Shown here: positions 32,663 to 41,163 of the stretch, one piece after another | Layout: every line of letters starts with the position of its first letter | Position numbering within the stretch: the first letter of the stretch is position 1 | DNA from: Marisimplicoccus sp965655775 | GTDB taxonomy: Bacteria > Bacteroidota > Bacteroidia > Flavobacteriales > Flavobacteriaceae | Direction: 5' to 3' | Assembly (NCBI GenBank): GCA_965655775.1 | Contig: CBFHHV010000006.1 | Location: forward strand, 1-59,756 | Length of the DNA: 59,756 nucleotides | The notes under the pieces: generated by a model | Told to the model about the DNA's origin: nothing | Seen by the model: the letters and a program-made list of their open reading frames with translations, nothing else | Databases searched by the model: none | Made by a program: the position numbers and the translations under genes

Positions 32663-33277
32663 TTAACTGAAGTATTTAATAAAAAAGAATAAATATATCC
32701 ATAAGGCACCAAGAAAATGCCAGAATATTAATGCTAGTTCAAAACCAAGCTTATTTTTTTCATATTTCTGTTTGTTAAACTTAGTTATTACAACAGTCAA
32801 GACAATCATTCCTGCAAATAAATGTGCAAGATGAAGAAACACTAAAATATATACATAAGATGTTGTTACTGAACTTTCTGGACCCGTAAAATAATATCCC
32901 TGAGATATAATTTCGTTAAAACCAAGGAATTGAGAAACAACGAATATGACTGCAGTTAGAATAGTTAGAACCAATAATGAATTAACATTATTTCTTTCGA
33001 TGTAAATATTTATATTTTCTGGAAGAGAGACCCTGATATATTTATCTAGTCTAAACTTTGCAAGCTGAAAAAATAAACTACTAAGAACTATTGAAACCGT
33101 ACTCATTGTAAACCAATTAGGAAGCACAAATGAATCCAGCCAATCAGGCCTTGAACTACTGACAATAAAGGCACTTGTTAAACCAGCAAATGTCATAGTT
33201 ATGCTGATCATACCAAACCAAAGCATCATTTTTTTTGCTTTAGATATTTTAACTTCCATTGGATTTACTGTAGTCAT
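32663..33277 (-). CDS. Cytochrome c oxidase subunit III, short form
   Basis: A 204-residue protein with five membrane helices. KKMMLWFGMISITMTFAGLTSAFIV at the N-terminus, VYILVFLHLAHLFAGMIVL and the C-terminal ALIFWHFLGALWIYLFFF match the short subunit III branch. Two subunit III genes in tandem, one short and one long, are normal in Bacteroidota. Its start overlaps the heme O synthase stop by one base. Confidence 0.92.
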   Translation of the reverse strand: MTTVNPMEVKISKAKKMMLWFGMISITMTFAGLTSAFIVSSSRPDWLDSFVLPNWFTMSTVSIVLSSLFFQLAKFRLDKYIRVSLPENINIYIERNNVNSLLVLTILTAVIFVVSQFLGFNEIISQGYYFTGPESSVTTSYVYILVFLHLAHLFAGMIVLTVVITKFNKQKYEKNKLGFELALIFWHFLGALWIYLFFFIKYFS

Positions 33278-34167
33278 TATGTTAATAATTTATCCAGAAC
33301 AAATATAATTTGAATAAAGGTTAAATAAAAAATACTAGTATACATTAGTCTTATAGCATTTTGATTATCCTTATACTTCATTAATCTTAAAGCTTGAATT
33401 AACATAAAGATTCCTGCCACTAAAATTAATATAAGTGAGGTCACACCTATGGAGAATGTCCCTGTAAAACTAAAGTATGGTAGAGTTGATACCAAGATCA
33501 TCCAAATAGTATAAAAGACAATTTGGAATGCTGTTGCGTTATCACGTTTACCTGTTGGAAGCATTTTGAATCCAGCTTTTTTATAATCATCGTGTGAAAT
33601 CCATCCAATTGCCCAAAAATGTGGGAATTGCCAAAAAAACTGAATCATAAATAATATTCCAGTTTCTATTGAAAATTTATTTGTAACAGCTACCCAACCC
33701 AACATAAAAGGTATAGCTCCTGGTATAGCTCCAAAAAAAACAGATAAAGGGGTTATTGGTTTTAATGGAGTATAAACTGCCAAATAAATAATCATTGACA
33801 CAAATCCAAAAAAAGCTGTTCTAAGGTTTATAGCATAGAGCATAGATAGTCCAACAAGTCCTAAAATCGAACAAATTATAATTGCCTGATATATACTCAT
33901 ATTACCTGAAGGTAAAGGTCTATTTAGGGTACGTGACATACTAGAGTCCCTTTCTCTTTCAATAATTTGATTGAATCCATTTGATGATCCAACTACCAGA
34001 AACCCACCAATAATTAATAAAATAAAAGTAGAGGGAGAAAATATTTCAAAAGCAAGTAGATATGATGCAACAGAAGATATAACGACACTGAGGGATAGCC
34101 TGTATTTTATCAGAATAAGAATTTCATTAAATAAAGACTTATGCTTTATATTTAAAGTTTCAGACAT
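33277..34167 (-). CDS. ctaB: Protoheme IX farnesyltransferase (heme O synthase)
   Basis: A 296-residue UbiA-family prenyltransferase with about nine membrane helices. The first Asp-rich motif lies in NGFNQIIERERDSSMSRTLNRPLPSG (N-x-x-x-D-x-x-x-D-like, about 65-90), and the second region contains YTPLKPITPLSVFFGAIPGAIP, HFWAIGWISHDDYKKAGFKMLP (both in part). It adds a farnesyl group to heme B to make heme O, the precursor of heme A for the oxidase encoded in this window. It heads the subunit III/IV and SCO run. Confidence 0.95.
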   Translation of the reverse strand: MSETLNIKHKSLFNEILILIKYRLSLSVVISSVASYLLAFEIFSPSTFILLIIGGFLVVGSSNGFNQIIERERDSSMSRTLNRPLPSGNMSIYQAIIICSILGLVGLSMLYAINLRTAFFGFVSMIIYLAVYTPLKPITPLSVFFGAIPGAIPFMLGWVAVTNKFSIETGILFMIQFFWQFPHFWAIGWISHDDYKKAGFKMLPTGKRDNATAFQIVFYTIWMILVSTLPYFSFTGTFSIGVTSLILILVAGIFMLIQALRLMKYKDNQNAIRLMYTSIFYLTFIQIIFVLDKLLT

Positions 34168-34191
34168 TAATTATTTATGTTGGTAATATCC

Positions 34192-34893
34192 TTATTGAAG
34201 TCTGAAAGTAATTGGTATGCTAAATGGAACTCTTACAGCTCTACCTCTTTGTTTTCCAGGTGTCATTTTTGGAAGTCTTCCAATAATTCTAGCTGCTTCA
34301 TTTTCAAGGTTTTTATCAGGACCTCTCATCCTAATATTAGTAATTGAACCGTCTTTGGCAATAATAAAGTTAACATAAACTCTACCCTGTATACCCATTT
34401 CTTGTGCAATATCTGGATATCTAAAGTTTTTTCTAATATGCTTATTCATTTGCTCTTGAAAACAAGCTCTTCTTTGAGATTTAGCAACTGATTCACAACC
34501 AGGAAAAACAGGAACATCTTCAATAACGGCAAAAGGAACATCTATGTCTTCAAATTCTTCTTCTACTTCAATTTCTTCAATTATCATTTCTTGATCTGTT
34601 TCGGTTGACTCTATTACAGTCTCTTCAACTTCTTCTTCATCTTCAACAACCTCAATTACTTCAGGAGCTGGGGGTGGAGGTGGAGGTGGAGGAGGTGTTT
34701 TAATCTGCTCTGTGATTGGAATATCTTCATCATCATCATCCTCAACATTTAGTGCCTCATAGTCAAAGGTTTTTTCATAAGTTTTTGATTCTATTGCTTG
34801 CCAGGTTATAAACGTTACAAACGTTAAACCTATAACAAAATAGAGGTTTCTATTTTTATTTAAATCAGCTTTTGGATTTTTTTTTGGTTGCAT
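34192..34893 (-). CDS. tonB: Energy transducer TonB
   Basis: A 233-residue protein. A short cytoplasmic N-terminus and one membrane helix (about 17-31) lead to the periplasmic proline run PPPPPPPPPAPEV (about 67-80) and an acidic stretch rich in Glu, Val and Ile. The C-terminal TonB domain (about 145-233) contains FRYPDIAQEMGIQGRVYVNFII and MTPGKQRGRAVRVPFSIPITF, in parts. It carries proton-motive energy to outer membrane receptors such as the one at 1918-4269. No ExbB/ExbD genes lie beside it. It stands between gcvH and ctaB. Confidence 0.92.
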   Translation of the reverse strand: MQPKKNPKADLNKNRNLYFVIGLTFVTFITWQAIESKTYEKTFDYEALNVEDDDDEDIPITEQIKTPPPPPPPPPAPEVIEVVEDEEEVEETVIESTETDQEMIIEEIEVEEEFEDIDVPFAVIEDVPVFPGCESVAKSQRRACFQEQMNKHIRKNFRYPDIAQEMGIQGRVYVNFIIAKDGSITNIRMRGPDKNLENEAARIIGRLPKMTPGKQRGRAVRVPFSIPITFRLQ

Positions 34894-34967
34894 GAATCAA
34901 TATTTAATATGCTAATCTATAAAAAATTATAATTATTTCATACAGTTAGCAAATTCTTTATATTTTT

Positions 34968-35348
34968 TTAACTATCGATAAGATTTTTATAATCACTAGG
35001 ATTAAGAAGACTATCAATTTGTGATTGCTCTGATATATCAATTTTAATAATCCAACCCTCGCCATATGGATCTTCATTTACAAGTTCTGGTTTATCTTCT
35101 AGACTAGCATTTACTTCAATAACTTTCCCAGCAATTGGCATGAATAGATCCGAAACTGTTTTAACAGCCTCAACAGTTCCAAACACTTCGTTAGAATCAA
35201 TTTGACTATCTAACGTATCTATCTCTAAATAGACTATATCACCTAGTTCACCTTGAGCAAAGTCAGTAATACCAACAATAGCAATATTATCTTCAATTCT
35301 AACCCACTCATGTTCTTCAGTATATTTTAATTCTTCTGGTATATTCAT
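34968..35348 (-). CDS. gcvH: Glycine cleavage system H protein
   Basis: A 126-residue lipoyl carrier of the glycine cleavage complex. EHEWVRIEDNIAIVGITDFAQGELGDIVYLE (in parts), then GTVEAVKTVSDLFMP with lipoyl-lysine Lys63, and EDPYGEGWIIKI are the family hallmarks. It shuttles the aminomethyl group between P, T and L proteins. It starts 2 bases after the ruvA stop and so belongs to the malic enzyme-ruvA-gcvH run. Confidence 0.96.
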   Translation of the reverse strand: MNIPEELKYTEEHEWVRIEDNIAIVGITDFAQGELGDIVYLEIDTLDSQIDSNEVFGTVEAVKTVSDLFMPIAGKVIEVNASLEDKPELVNEDPYGEGWIIKIDISEQSQIDSLLNPSDYKNLIDS

Positions 35349-35350
35349 GA

Positions 35351-35932
35351 TTATAACTTATTTAATGATTTTTTTATTAATTCTTGTAACTCAATATCTT
35401 TATTTTCGAAATATACTTTACTTACAATATTTTCTGCTTTGGATTTACTAAAACCAAGGACTGATAAAGCAAGTAAAGCTTCCTTTTTAATGTCAACATT
35501 TTCACCAGATAAATCTAAATCTTTTTTATCAAATAAATCTACTTTATCTTTCAATTCTATTATCAATCTTTGTGCTGTCTTGAGACCTATACCTTTGATA
35601 GATTTTATCCTATCTACATCTTCAGACCAGACTGCATCTTGAATCTCTGCAGGAGATATTGATGATAAAATGGTCCTAGCTGTGCTTGGTCCGATTCCTG
35701 AAACTGAAATTAGCTGCTGGAATATAGATCTCTCACTTTGCGAACTAAATCCAAATAAAATATCAGAGTCTTCCTTCCTCTGCAGATAAGTAAATATTCT
35801 AATATTCTCCTCATCAGGAATATTTTCATAAGTGTTTAAAGAAATATTAATCTCATAACCTATTCCATTAGATTCAACAACTATTTTAGTTGGTGTTTTC
35901 TCTATTAATCTTCCCTTAATATAGGTTATCAT
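35351..35932 (-). CDS. ruvA: Holliday junction branch migration protein RuvA
   Basis: A 193-residue protein. The N-terminal OB domain (MITYIKGRLIEKTPTKIVVE) is followed by two helix-hairpin-helix motifs (LISVSGIGPSTARTIL, about 71-86, and IKSIKGIGLKTAQRLI, about 106-121) and the RuvB-binding C-terminal three-helix domain (EALLALSVLGFSKSKAE). It binds four-way junctions and recruits RuvB. The start overlaps the malic enzyme stop by 4 bases. ruvB is in the window too but under its own promoter on the far side of the malic enzyme gene. Confidence 0.95.
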   Translation of the reverse strand: MITYIKGRLIEKTPTKIVVESNGIGYEINISLNTYENIPDEENIRIFTYLQRKEDSDILFGFSSQSERSIFQQLISVSGIGPSTARTILSSISPAEIQDAVWSEDVDRIKSIKGIGLKTAQRLIIELKDKVDLFDKKDLDLSGENVDIKKEALLALSVLGFSKSKAENIVSKVYFENKDIELQELIKKSLNKL

Positions 35933-38211
35933 TTTTTCTTTATTTTTCTTTGGTTAGCATCTATTACAGAAATTGCTGACATATTTACAATTTCATCTAC
36001 TGAAGCACCTAATTGTAGAATATGTATAGGCTTATTAAGGCCAATTAAAATTGGCCCAACAGAAACTGCATTATCTAATTCTTTAATAATCTTATATGTT
36101 ATATTTGCGGCATCAAGGTTTGGAAATATTAAAGTATTGACCTTTCTTCCATTTAAAATTGAAAAAGGGAATCTGTTTTTTAACATTTCTCTGTTCAAAG
36201 CAAAATCTGATTGTATAGGACCATCTACAATTAAGTCAGGATGATTTTTATGTAAAATTTCAACAGCCTTGGAGACTTTTTTAGCATCATCAAAATCTGA
36301 AGAACCAAAGTTTGAGTATGATAGAATAGCTATTACTGGCTCAATTCCAAGATTTTTTACAACCCTTGCCGTATCGACTGTTATCCTTGCAATTTCTTTG
36401 TCCGTAGGATCAATATTTAATGATGTGTCTGAGCAAAATAAAGGACCTTTTTTTGTGATCATCAAGTTTGTTGCAGCTACTTTTTCAACATGCTTAGCTT
36501 TTCCAATTGATCTTATCAAAGGGACAAATACAGATGGGTAGCTTTTAGAATAGCCTGAAAGCATACAATCAGCATCTCCATTTTCTACCATCATTGAGCC
36601 AAAATAATCTCTATCTCTCAAAAGTCTTTTTACATCATCAAGTGTTTTACCTTTTCTCTTTAATTTTTTGAAAAGAATCTGAGAGTATTTATCTATCCTT
36701 TCTTTATTAACTTTATCTTTTGGATCTATAATTTCTATTTCCTCATTAAATTCTATTGATTCCATTAATTCTTCAATAATTTTTTTACCACCTAGTAAAA
36801 TAGGCTTAGCAAGACCCTCTTCAAAACAAATTTGTGCAGCTTTTAAAACATCAAGATGATCAGCCTCTGTAAATACTAGTTTCTTATTTTTTGCCTTCCT
36901 TGCTCTTCTATGAATGATTCTAATTAGTTTCTGATTACTGCCTAATCTTTCCTCTAAAATTTGAGTGTATTTATCCCAGTCAGTAATGGGTTCTTGTGCA
37001 ACACCGGATTTGATTGCTGCTCTAGCAACTGCAGGGGGAATCTCCGATATTAATCTAGGGTCAAAAGGTTTTGGAATTATATAATCTTTTCCAAAAATTA
37101 ATTTTGTTTCATCATATGCAATGTTTACCTGTTCAGGAACAGGCTTTTTTGCTAGTTCAGCTAAAGCAATAACAGCAGCTTTCTTCATTTCTTCGTTAAT
37201 CTTAGTTGCTCTTACATCAAGTGCTCCTCTAAAAATAAAAGGAAACCCTAGTACGTTATTAACTTGATTTGGTAGGTCAGATCTTCCTGTAGCAAATATT
37301 ATATCATCTCTTACAGACATTGCTTTATCATAGTTTATTTCAGGATCTGGATTGGCCATTGCAAAAACAATAGGGTTTTTTGACATAGAACTAAGCATTT
37401 CCTCCGAAACAATATTAGCCATTGACAATCCAATAAAAACATCTGAATCTACCATTGCCTCTTCTAAAGAACTAATCTTTCTATCAGTAGCAAAGTATTT
37501 TTTTTCGTCTGTTAAATTATCTCTGTTTTTATTTATTACACCCTTACTGTCTGTCATTACAATATTTTGCTTTTTTGCACCAAAAGAAATATATAAGTTT
37601 GTACAAGCAATAGCTGCAGCTCCAGCACCCGAGACAACTATTTTCACATCTTCAATTTTTTTATCTACAATCTCTAAGGCATTCAGAAGAGCGGCTGCAG
37701 AAATTATAGCAGTACCGTGTTGATCATCATGCATTACAGGAATATCTAGCTGTTCTATTAAGTCCTTTTCAATTTTAAATGCTTCTGGTGCTTTTATATC
37801 CTCTAGATTTATACCCCCAAAAGTTGTTGATATCGATTTTACTACGTCAACAAATTTATCTGGATCTTTTTCATTTATTTCAATGTCAAAAACATCTATA
37901 TCTGCAAAAATTTTAAATAAAAGGGCTTTACCTTCCATTACCGGTTTTGATGCATCTGGACCAATATCTCCTAGACCCAAAACAGCAGTTCCGTTAGAGA
38001 TAACTGCAACTAGATTTGATTTATTTGTATACTTATAAACATTAGATGGATCCTTCTCGATCTCTTGACAAGGTATAGCAACACCGGGAGAATATGCGAT
38101 TGCTAAATCTCTTTGAGAGTTATATTTTTTTGTTGGTATAACCTCAATCTTACCAGGTTTTGGCTTAGCATGATATACTAATGACTCTCTTCTTTCCTTA
38201 CTCTTTGCCAT
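35929..38211 (-). CDS. maeB: NADP-dependent malic enzyme with phosphotransacetylase-like C-terminal domain
   Basis: A 760-residue fusion. The N-terminal malic enzyme part (about 1-430) has the YSPGVAIPCQEI tyrosine region, GLGDIGPDASKPVMEGKA, the metal site MHDDQHGTAIISAAA, and the nucleotide-binding VVSGAGAAAIAC. The C-terminal part (about 435-760) resembles phosphate acetyltransferase and is regulatory in MaeB enzymes. It decarboxylates malate to pyruvate, making NADPH. It leads the run malic enzyme, ruvA, gcvH from its own promoter. Confidence 0.95.
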   Translation of the reverse strand: MAKSKERRESLVYHAKPKPGKIEVIPTKKYNSQRDLAIAYSPGVAIPCQEIEKDPSNVYKYTNKSNLVAVISNGTAVLGLGDIGPDASKPVMEGKALLFKIFADIDVFDIEINEKDPDKFVDVVKSISTTFGGINLEDIKAPEAFKIEKDLIEQLDIPVMHDDQHGTAIISAAALLNALEIVDKKIEDVKIVVSGAGAAAIACTNLYISFGAKKQNIVMTDSKGVINKNRDNLTDEKKYFATDRKISSLEEAMVDSDVFIGLSMANIVSEEMLSSMSKNPIVFAMANPDPEINYDKAMSVRDDIIFATGRSDLPNQVNNVLGFPFIFRGALDVRATKINEEMKKAAVIALAELAKKPVPEQVNIAYDETKLIFGKDYIIPKPFDPRLISEIPPAVARAAIKSGVAQEPITDWDKYTQILEERLGSNQKLIRIIHRRARKAKNKKLVFTEADHLDVLKAAQICFEEGLAKPILLGGKKIIEELMESIEFNEEIEIIDPKDKVNKERIDKYSQILFKKLKRKGKTLDDVKRLLRDRDYFGSMMVENGDADCMLSGYSKSYPSVFVPLIRSIGKAKHVEKVAATNLMITKKGPLFCSDTSLNIDPTDKEIARITVDTARVVKNLGIEPVIAILSYSNFGSSDFDDAKKVSKAVEILHKNHPDLIVDGPIQSDFALNREMLKNRFPFSILNGRKVNTLIFPNLDAANITYKIIKELDNAVSVGPILIGLNKPIHILQLGASVDEIVNMSAISVIDANQRKIKKK

Positions 38212-38230
38212 AAATATGAATATATACAGT

Positions 38231-38238
38231 CAAATATA
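38231..38238 (-). promoter_or_regulatory. -7 promoter box for maeB-ruvA-gcvH
   Basis: On the minus strand the sequence is TATATTTG (TAnnTTTG), 19 bases before the malic enzyme start, in the 32-base gap after ruvB. Confidence 0.5.
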
Positions 38239-38243
38239 TATTA

Positions 38244-39242
38244 TTAATTAAATAAATTATTCTGATTGTTTTTATTTCTTCCTAGATGAATATATCCTTT
38301 TTCTGTAACCTGTCTACCCCTAGGTGTTCTAATTATAAAACCTTGTTGAATAAGAAATGGTTCATAGACTTCCTCAATTGTTTCAGTATTTTCAGATAAG
38401 GAGGTTGCTATAGTAGATATACCAACAGGTCCGCCGTTATATTTATCAACTATTGTCTCAAGAATTTTATTATCCATTTCATCCAAACCATTTTTATCAA
38501 CGTTAAGTGAACTTAGTGCAAACTTTGTAATTTCTAAATCAATTTTACCATCACTTTTGATTTGGGCAAAGTCTCTTACTCTTCTTAATAATGAATTTGA
38601 GATTCTTGGTGTTCCCCTACTTCTTCTGGCTATTTCATAACATGATTTTTTATCAATTTTCAATTTTAAAATATCTGAGCTCCTTTCAACAATTTTAGAA
38701 AGTAAATCATCATCATAATGTTCAAGTCTATTGGATATTGCAAATCTTTCTCTCATAGGGTTTGTTAGAAATCCTGATCTAGTTGTAGCACCAACTAATG
38801 TAAATGGATTTAAGTTTAATTGTACTGTTCTTGCGTTTGGACCAGACTCAATCATAATATCAATTTTATAGTCTTCCATAGCAGAGTAGAGGTATTCCTC
38901 AATTACTGGACTTAATCTATGAATTTCATCTATAAAAAGTATATCTCGCTCTTCTAAGTTTGTTAATAATCCTGCAAGATCCCCGGGCTTATCTATTACA
39001 GGACCAGAAGTTACTTTTAATCCTACATTTAATTCATTAGCTAAAATGTGAGCCAATGTAGTCTTTCCAAGTCCTGGTGGGCCATGAAATAATGTGTGAT
39101 CTAGAGCGTCATCTCTTTGATTAGATGCCTCTACAAAGATTTTAAGATTGCTAATTATGGATTCTTGACCAATAAAATCATTAAAACGAAGTGGTCTTAA
39201 CGCTTTGTCAAATTCATTATCTTTTTCTTGATTAATGTCCAT
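38244..39242 (-). CDS. ruvB: Holliday junction branch migration ATPase RuvB
   Basis: A 332-residue AAA+ motor. It has LRPLRFNDFIGQESI, Walker A HGPPGLGKTTLAHI (about 52-65), Walker B ILFIDEIHRLSP, sensor LVGATTRSGFLTNPMRERF and the C-terminal winged helix with GPVGISTIATSLSE and GFIIRTPRGRQVTEKGYIHLG (in parts). RuvB hexamers pump DNA through RuvA-bound junctions. The start codon lies 4 bases from a -7 box, so its transcript is probably leaderless. Confidence 0.96.
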   Translation of the reverse strand: MDINQEKDNEFDKALRPLRFNDFIGQESIISNLKIFVEASNQRDDALDHTLFHGPPGLGKTTLAHILANELNVGLKVTSGPVIDKPGDLAGLLTNLEERDILFIDEIHRLSPVIEEYLYSAMEDYKIDIMIESGPNARTVQLNLNPFTLVGATTRSGFLTNPMRERFAISNRLEHYDDDLLSKIVERSSDILKLKIDKKSCYEIARRSRGTPRISNSLLRRVRDFAQIKSDGKIDLEITKFALSSLNVDKNGLDEMDNKILETIVDKYNGGPVGISTIATSLSENTETIEEVYEPFLIQQGFIIRTPRGRQVTEKGYIHLGRNKNNQNNLFN

Positions 39243-39246
39243 TATT

Positions 39247-39254
39247 CAAATATA
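39247..39254 (-). promoter_or_regulatory. -7 promoter box for ruvB, leaderless spacing
   Basis: On the minus strand the sequence is TATATTTG (TAnnTTTG), ending 4 bases before the ruvB ATG, the same spacing as at nadK. Confidence 0.5.
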
Positions 39255-39286
39255 CATTAATTGAGAAATTTTGGATAAATTACCTG

Positions 39287-41149
39287 CTAATGTTGAAGTT
39301 CTATCTCTCCTTTTTTCATAGGTATATTTTGAGGAACGAAATCTTCTTTAGAACCTGGCTTTGAGTAATCATATGGCCATCTGAAAACATGTGGAATTTT
39401 TCCAGGCCAGTTTCCATGCATATGTTTAATTGGAGCAGTCCATTCAAGTGTATTTGACTTCCAAGGATTTTTTTCAGCTTTTTTACCATAAAACATACTG
39501 CTAATAAAGTTGTATAGGAAAATTATTTGTGCAGCACCTGCTAAAAGGGCAAATAAAGTAATCACAACATTTATATTAGCAACATCATCAAAATAGGGAA
39601 AGTTAGTGTTTGTATAATACCTTCTAGGTAGACCTGCCATTCCAATAAAATGCATTGGGAAGAATACACCATATGCACTTATAGCAGTAATCCAGAAGTG
39701 AATATAACCTAAGTTCTTATTCATCATTCTTCCAAACATTCTTGGATACCAGTGATATACTCCAGCAAACAGTCCATATAGTGCAGAAATACCCATTACT
39801 AAATGAAAGTGGGCAACAACAAAATAGGTGTCATGTAAGTTAATATCTAATGCACTATCACCTAAGATTATCCCCGTAAGTCCTCCAGTAATAAATGTTG
39901 AAACTAGTCCGATTGCAAATAGCATTCCAGGATTAAACTGAATGTTACCTTTCCAAATTGTAGTTATATAATTGAATGCCTTGACAGCAGATGGAATTGC
40001 AATTAATAATGTTGTAAATGTAAATACTGACCCTAAGAAAGGATTCATTCCTGTTACAAACATATGGTGACCCCATACAATAGTAGATAGAAACGCAATA
40101 GCAAGAATTGACCCAACCATTGCTCTATATCCAAATATAGGTTTACGAGCATTTGTTGCTATAACTTCAGATGCAATTCCTAATGCAGGCAAAAGGACAA
40201 TATAAACTTCAGGGTGTCCTAAAAACCAAAATAAATGCTCAAAAAGGACTGGTGACCCACCTTGATAATGCAAGACTTCACCCTGAATAAAAATATCTGA
40301 AAGGAAGAAGGATGTACCAAAGCTTCTATCCATTATTAAGAGAAGTGCTGCTGATAATAAAACTGGAAATGATACAACACCAATTATTGCAGTAACCAAA
40401 AAAGCCCAAACTGTTAATGGAAGTCTGGTCATTGTCATACCCTCTGTTCTTAAATTAAGAACTGTAACTATATAGTTTAGAGCTGCTAAAAGAGACGATG
40501 CTATAAAGAATGCCATAGAAACTAACCATAAAGTCATTCCAGCTGCAGAACCGGGTTGAGCCTGAGGAAGAGCACTTAAGGGAGGATAAATTGTCCAACC
40601 TGCTGCTGCAGGTCCAGCTTCAACAAATAAAGAGGCAATCATTAATGCAGATGAAATAAAGAATAGCCAATAGGAAATCATATTAAGAAAACCTGAAGCC
40701 ATATCTCTAGCACCAATTTGCAATGGTATCAATAGATTACTAAAAGTTCCACTTAATCCAGCAGTAAGAACAAAGAAAACCATAATTGTTCCATGTATTG
40801 TAACTAGTGCTAAATAAACATTAGGATCCATAACTCCATCTGTAGCCCATTTTCCTAATAGAACATCAAAAACACCAAAAGATTCTTCTGGCCAAGCTAA
40901 CTGGAGTCTGAATAATAGAGACATTGCAATCCCTACAATACCCATAATTAATCCAGTTATTAGGTATTGTTTAGAAATCATTTTATGATCTATACTGAAG
41001 ATATACTTTGTTATAAAAGTTTCTTTATGGTGATGATCATGACCGTGGTCGTCATCATGAGATTCTATTACAACATCTTTTTTTTCAGATATATCTAGTT
41101 CGATATCCGTTCCAACTATTTTCGCTCTTCTATTTTGTTTTTGTGTCAT
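39287..41149 (-). CDS. coxA: Cytochrome c oxidase subunit I
   Basis: A 620-residue heme-copper oxidase core with about 12 helices. It shows the heme-ligand His in TIHGTIMVFF, the CuB region GHPEVYIVLLPALG with the His-Tyr pair, WGHHMFVTG with two CuB His, the K-channel Lys in IPSAVKAFNY, and the heme ligands in HDTYFVVAHFHLV. The HPEVY motif with Glu and Tyr places it in the A family. The N-terminal cytoplasmic tail has a His/Asp cluster (HDDDHGHDHHHKE, about 30-43). It reduces oxygen to water while pumping protons. It is the last gene of the ACIII-oxidase run. Confidence 0.97.
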   Translation of the reverse strand: MTQKQNRRAKIVGTDIELDISEKKDVVIESHDDDHGHDHHHKETFITKYIFSIDHKMISKQYLITGLIMGIVGIAMSLLFRLQLAWPEESFGVFDVLLGKWATDGVMDPNVYLALVTIHGTIMVFFVLTAGLSGTFSNLLIPLQIGARDMASGFLNMISYWLFFISSALMIASLFVEAGPAAAGWTIYPPLSALPQAQPGSAAGMTLWLVSMAFFIASSLLAALNYIVTVLNLRTEGMTMTRLPLTVWAFLVTAIIGVVSFPVLLSAALLLIMDRSFGTSFFLSDIFIQGEVLHYQGGSPVLFEHLFWFLGHPEVYIVLLPALGIASEVIATNARKPIFGYRAMVGSILAIAFLSTIVWGHHMFVTGMNPFLGSVFTFTTLLIAIPSAVKAFNYITTIWKGNIQFNPGMLFAIGLVSTFITGGLTGIILGDSALDINLHDTYFVVAHFHLVMGISALYGLFAGVYHWYPRMFGRMMNKNLGYIHFWITAISAYGVFFPMHFIGMAGLPRRYYTNTNFPYFDDVANINVVITLFALLAGAAQIIFLYNFISSMFYGKKAEKNPWKSNTLEWTAPIKHMHGNWPGKIPHVFRWPYDYSKPGSKEDFVPQNIPMKKGEIELQH

Positions 41150-41163
41150 ACTCAGGTTTTAAT

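Noticed and set aside
34624..34700. Repetitive stretch in tonB as a DNA repeat element
   Set aside because: It is simply the codon run for the proline linker and Glu/Val-rich region normal in TonB proteins.
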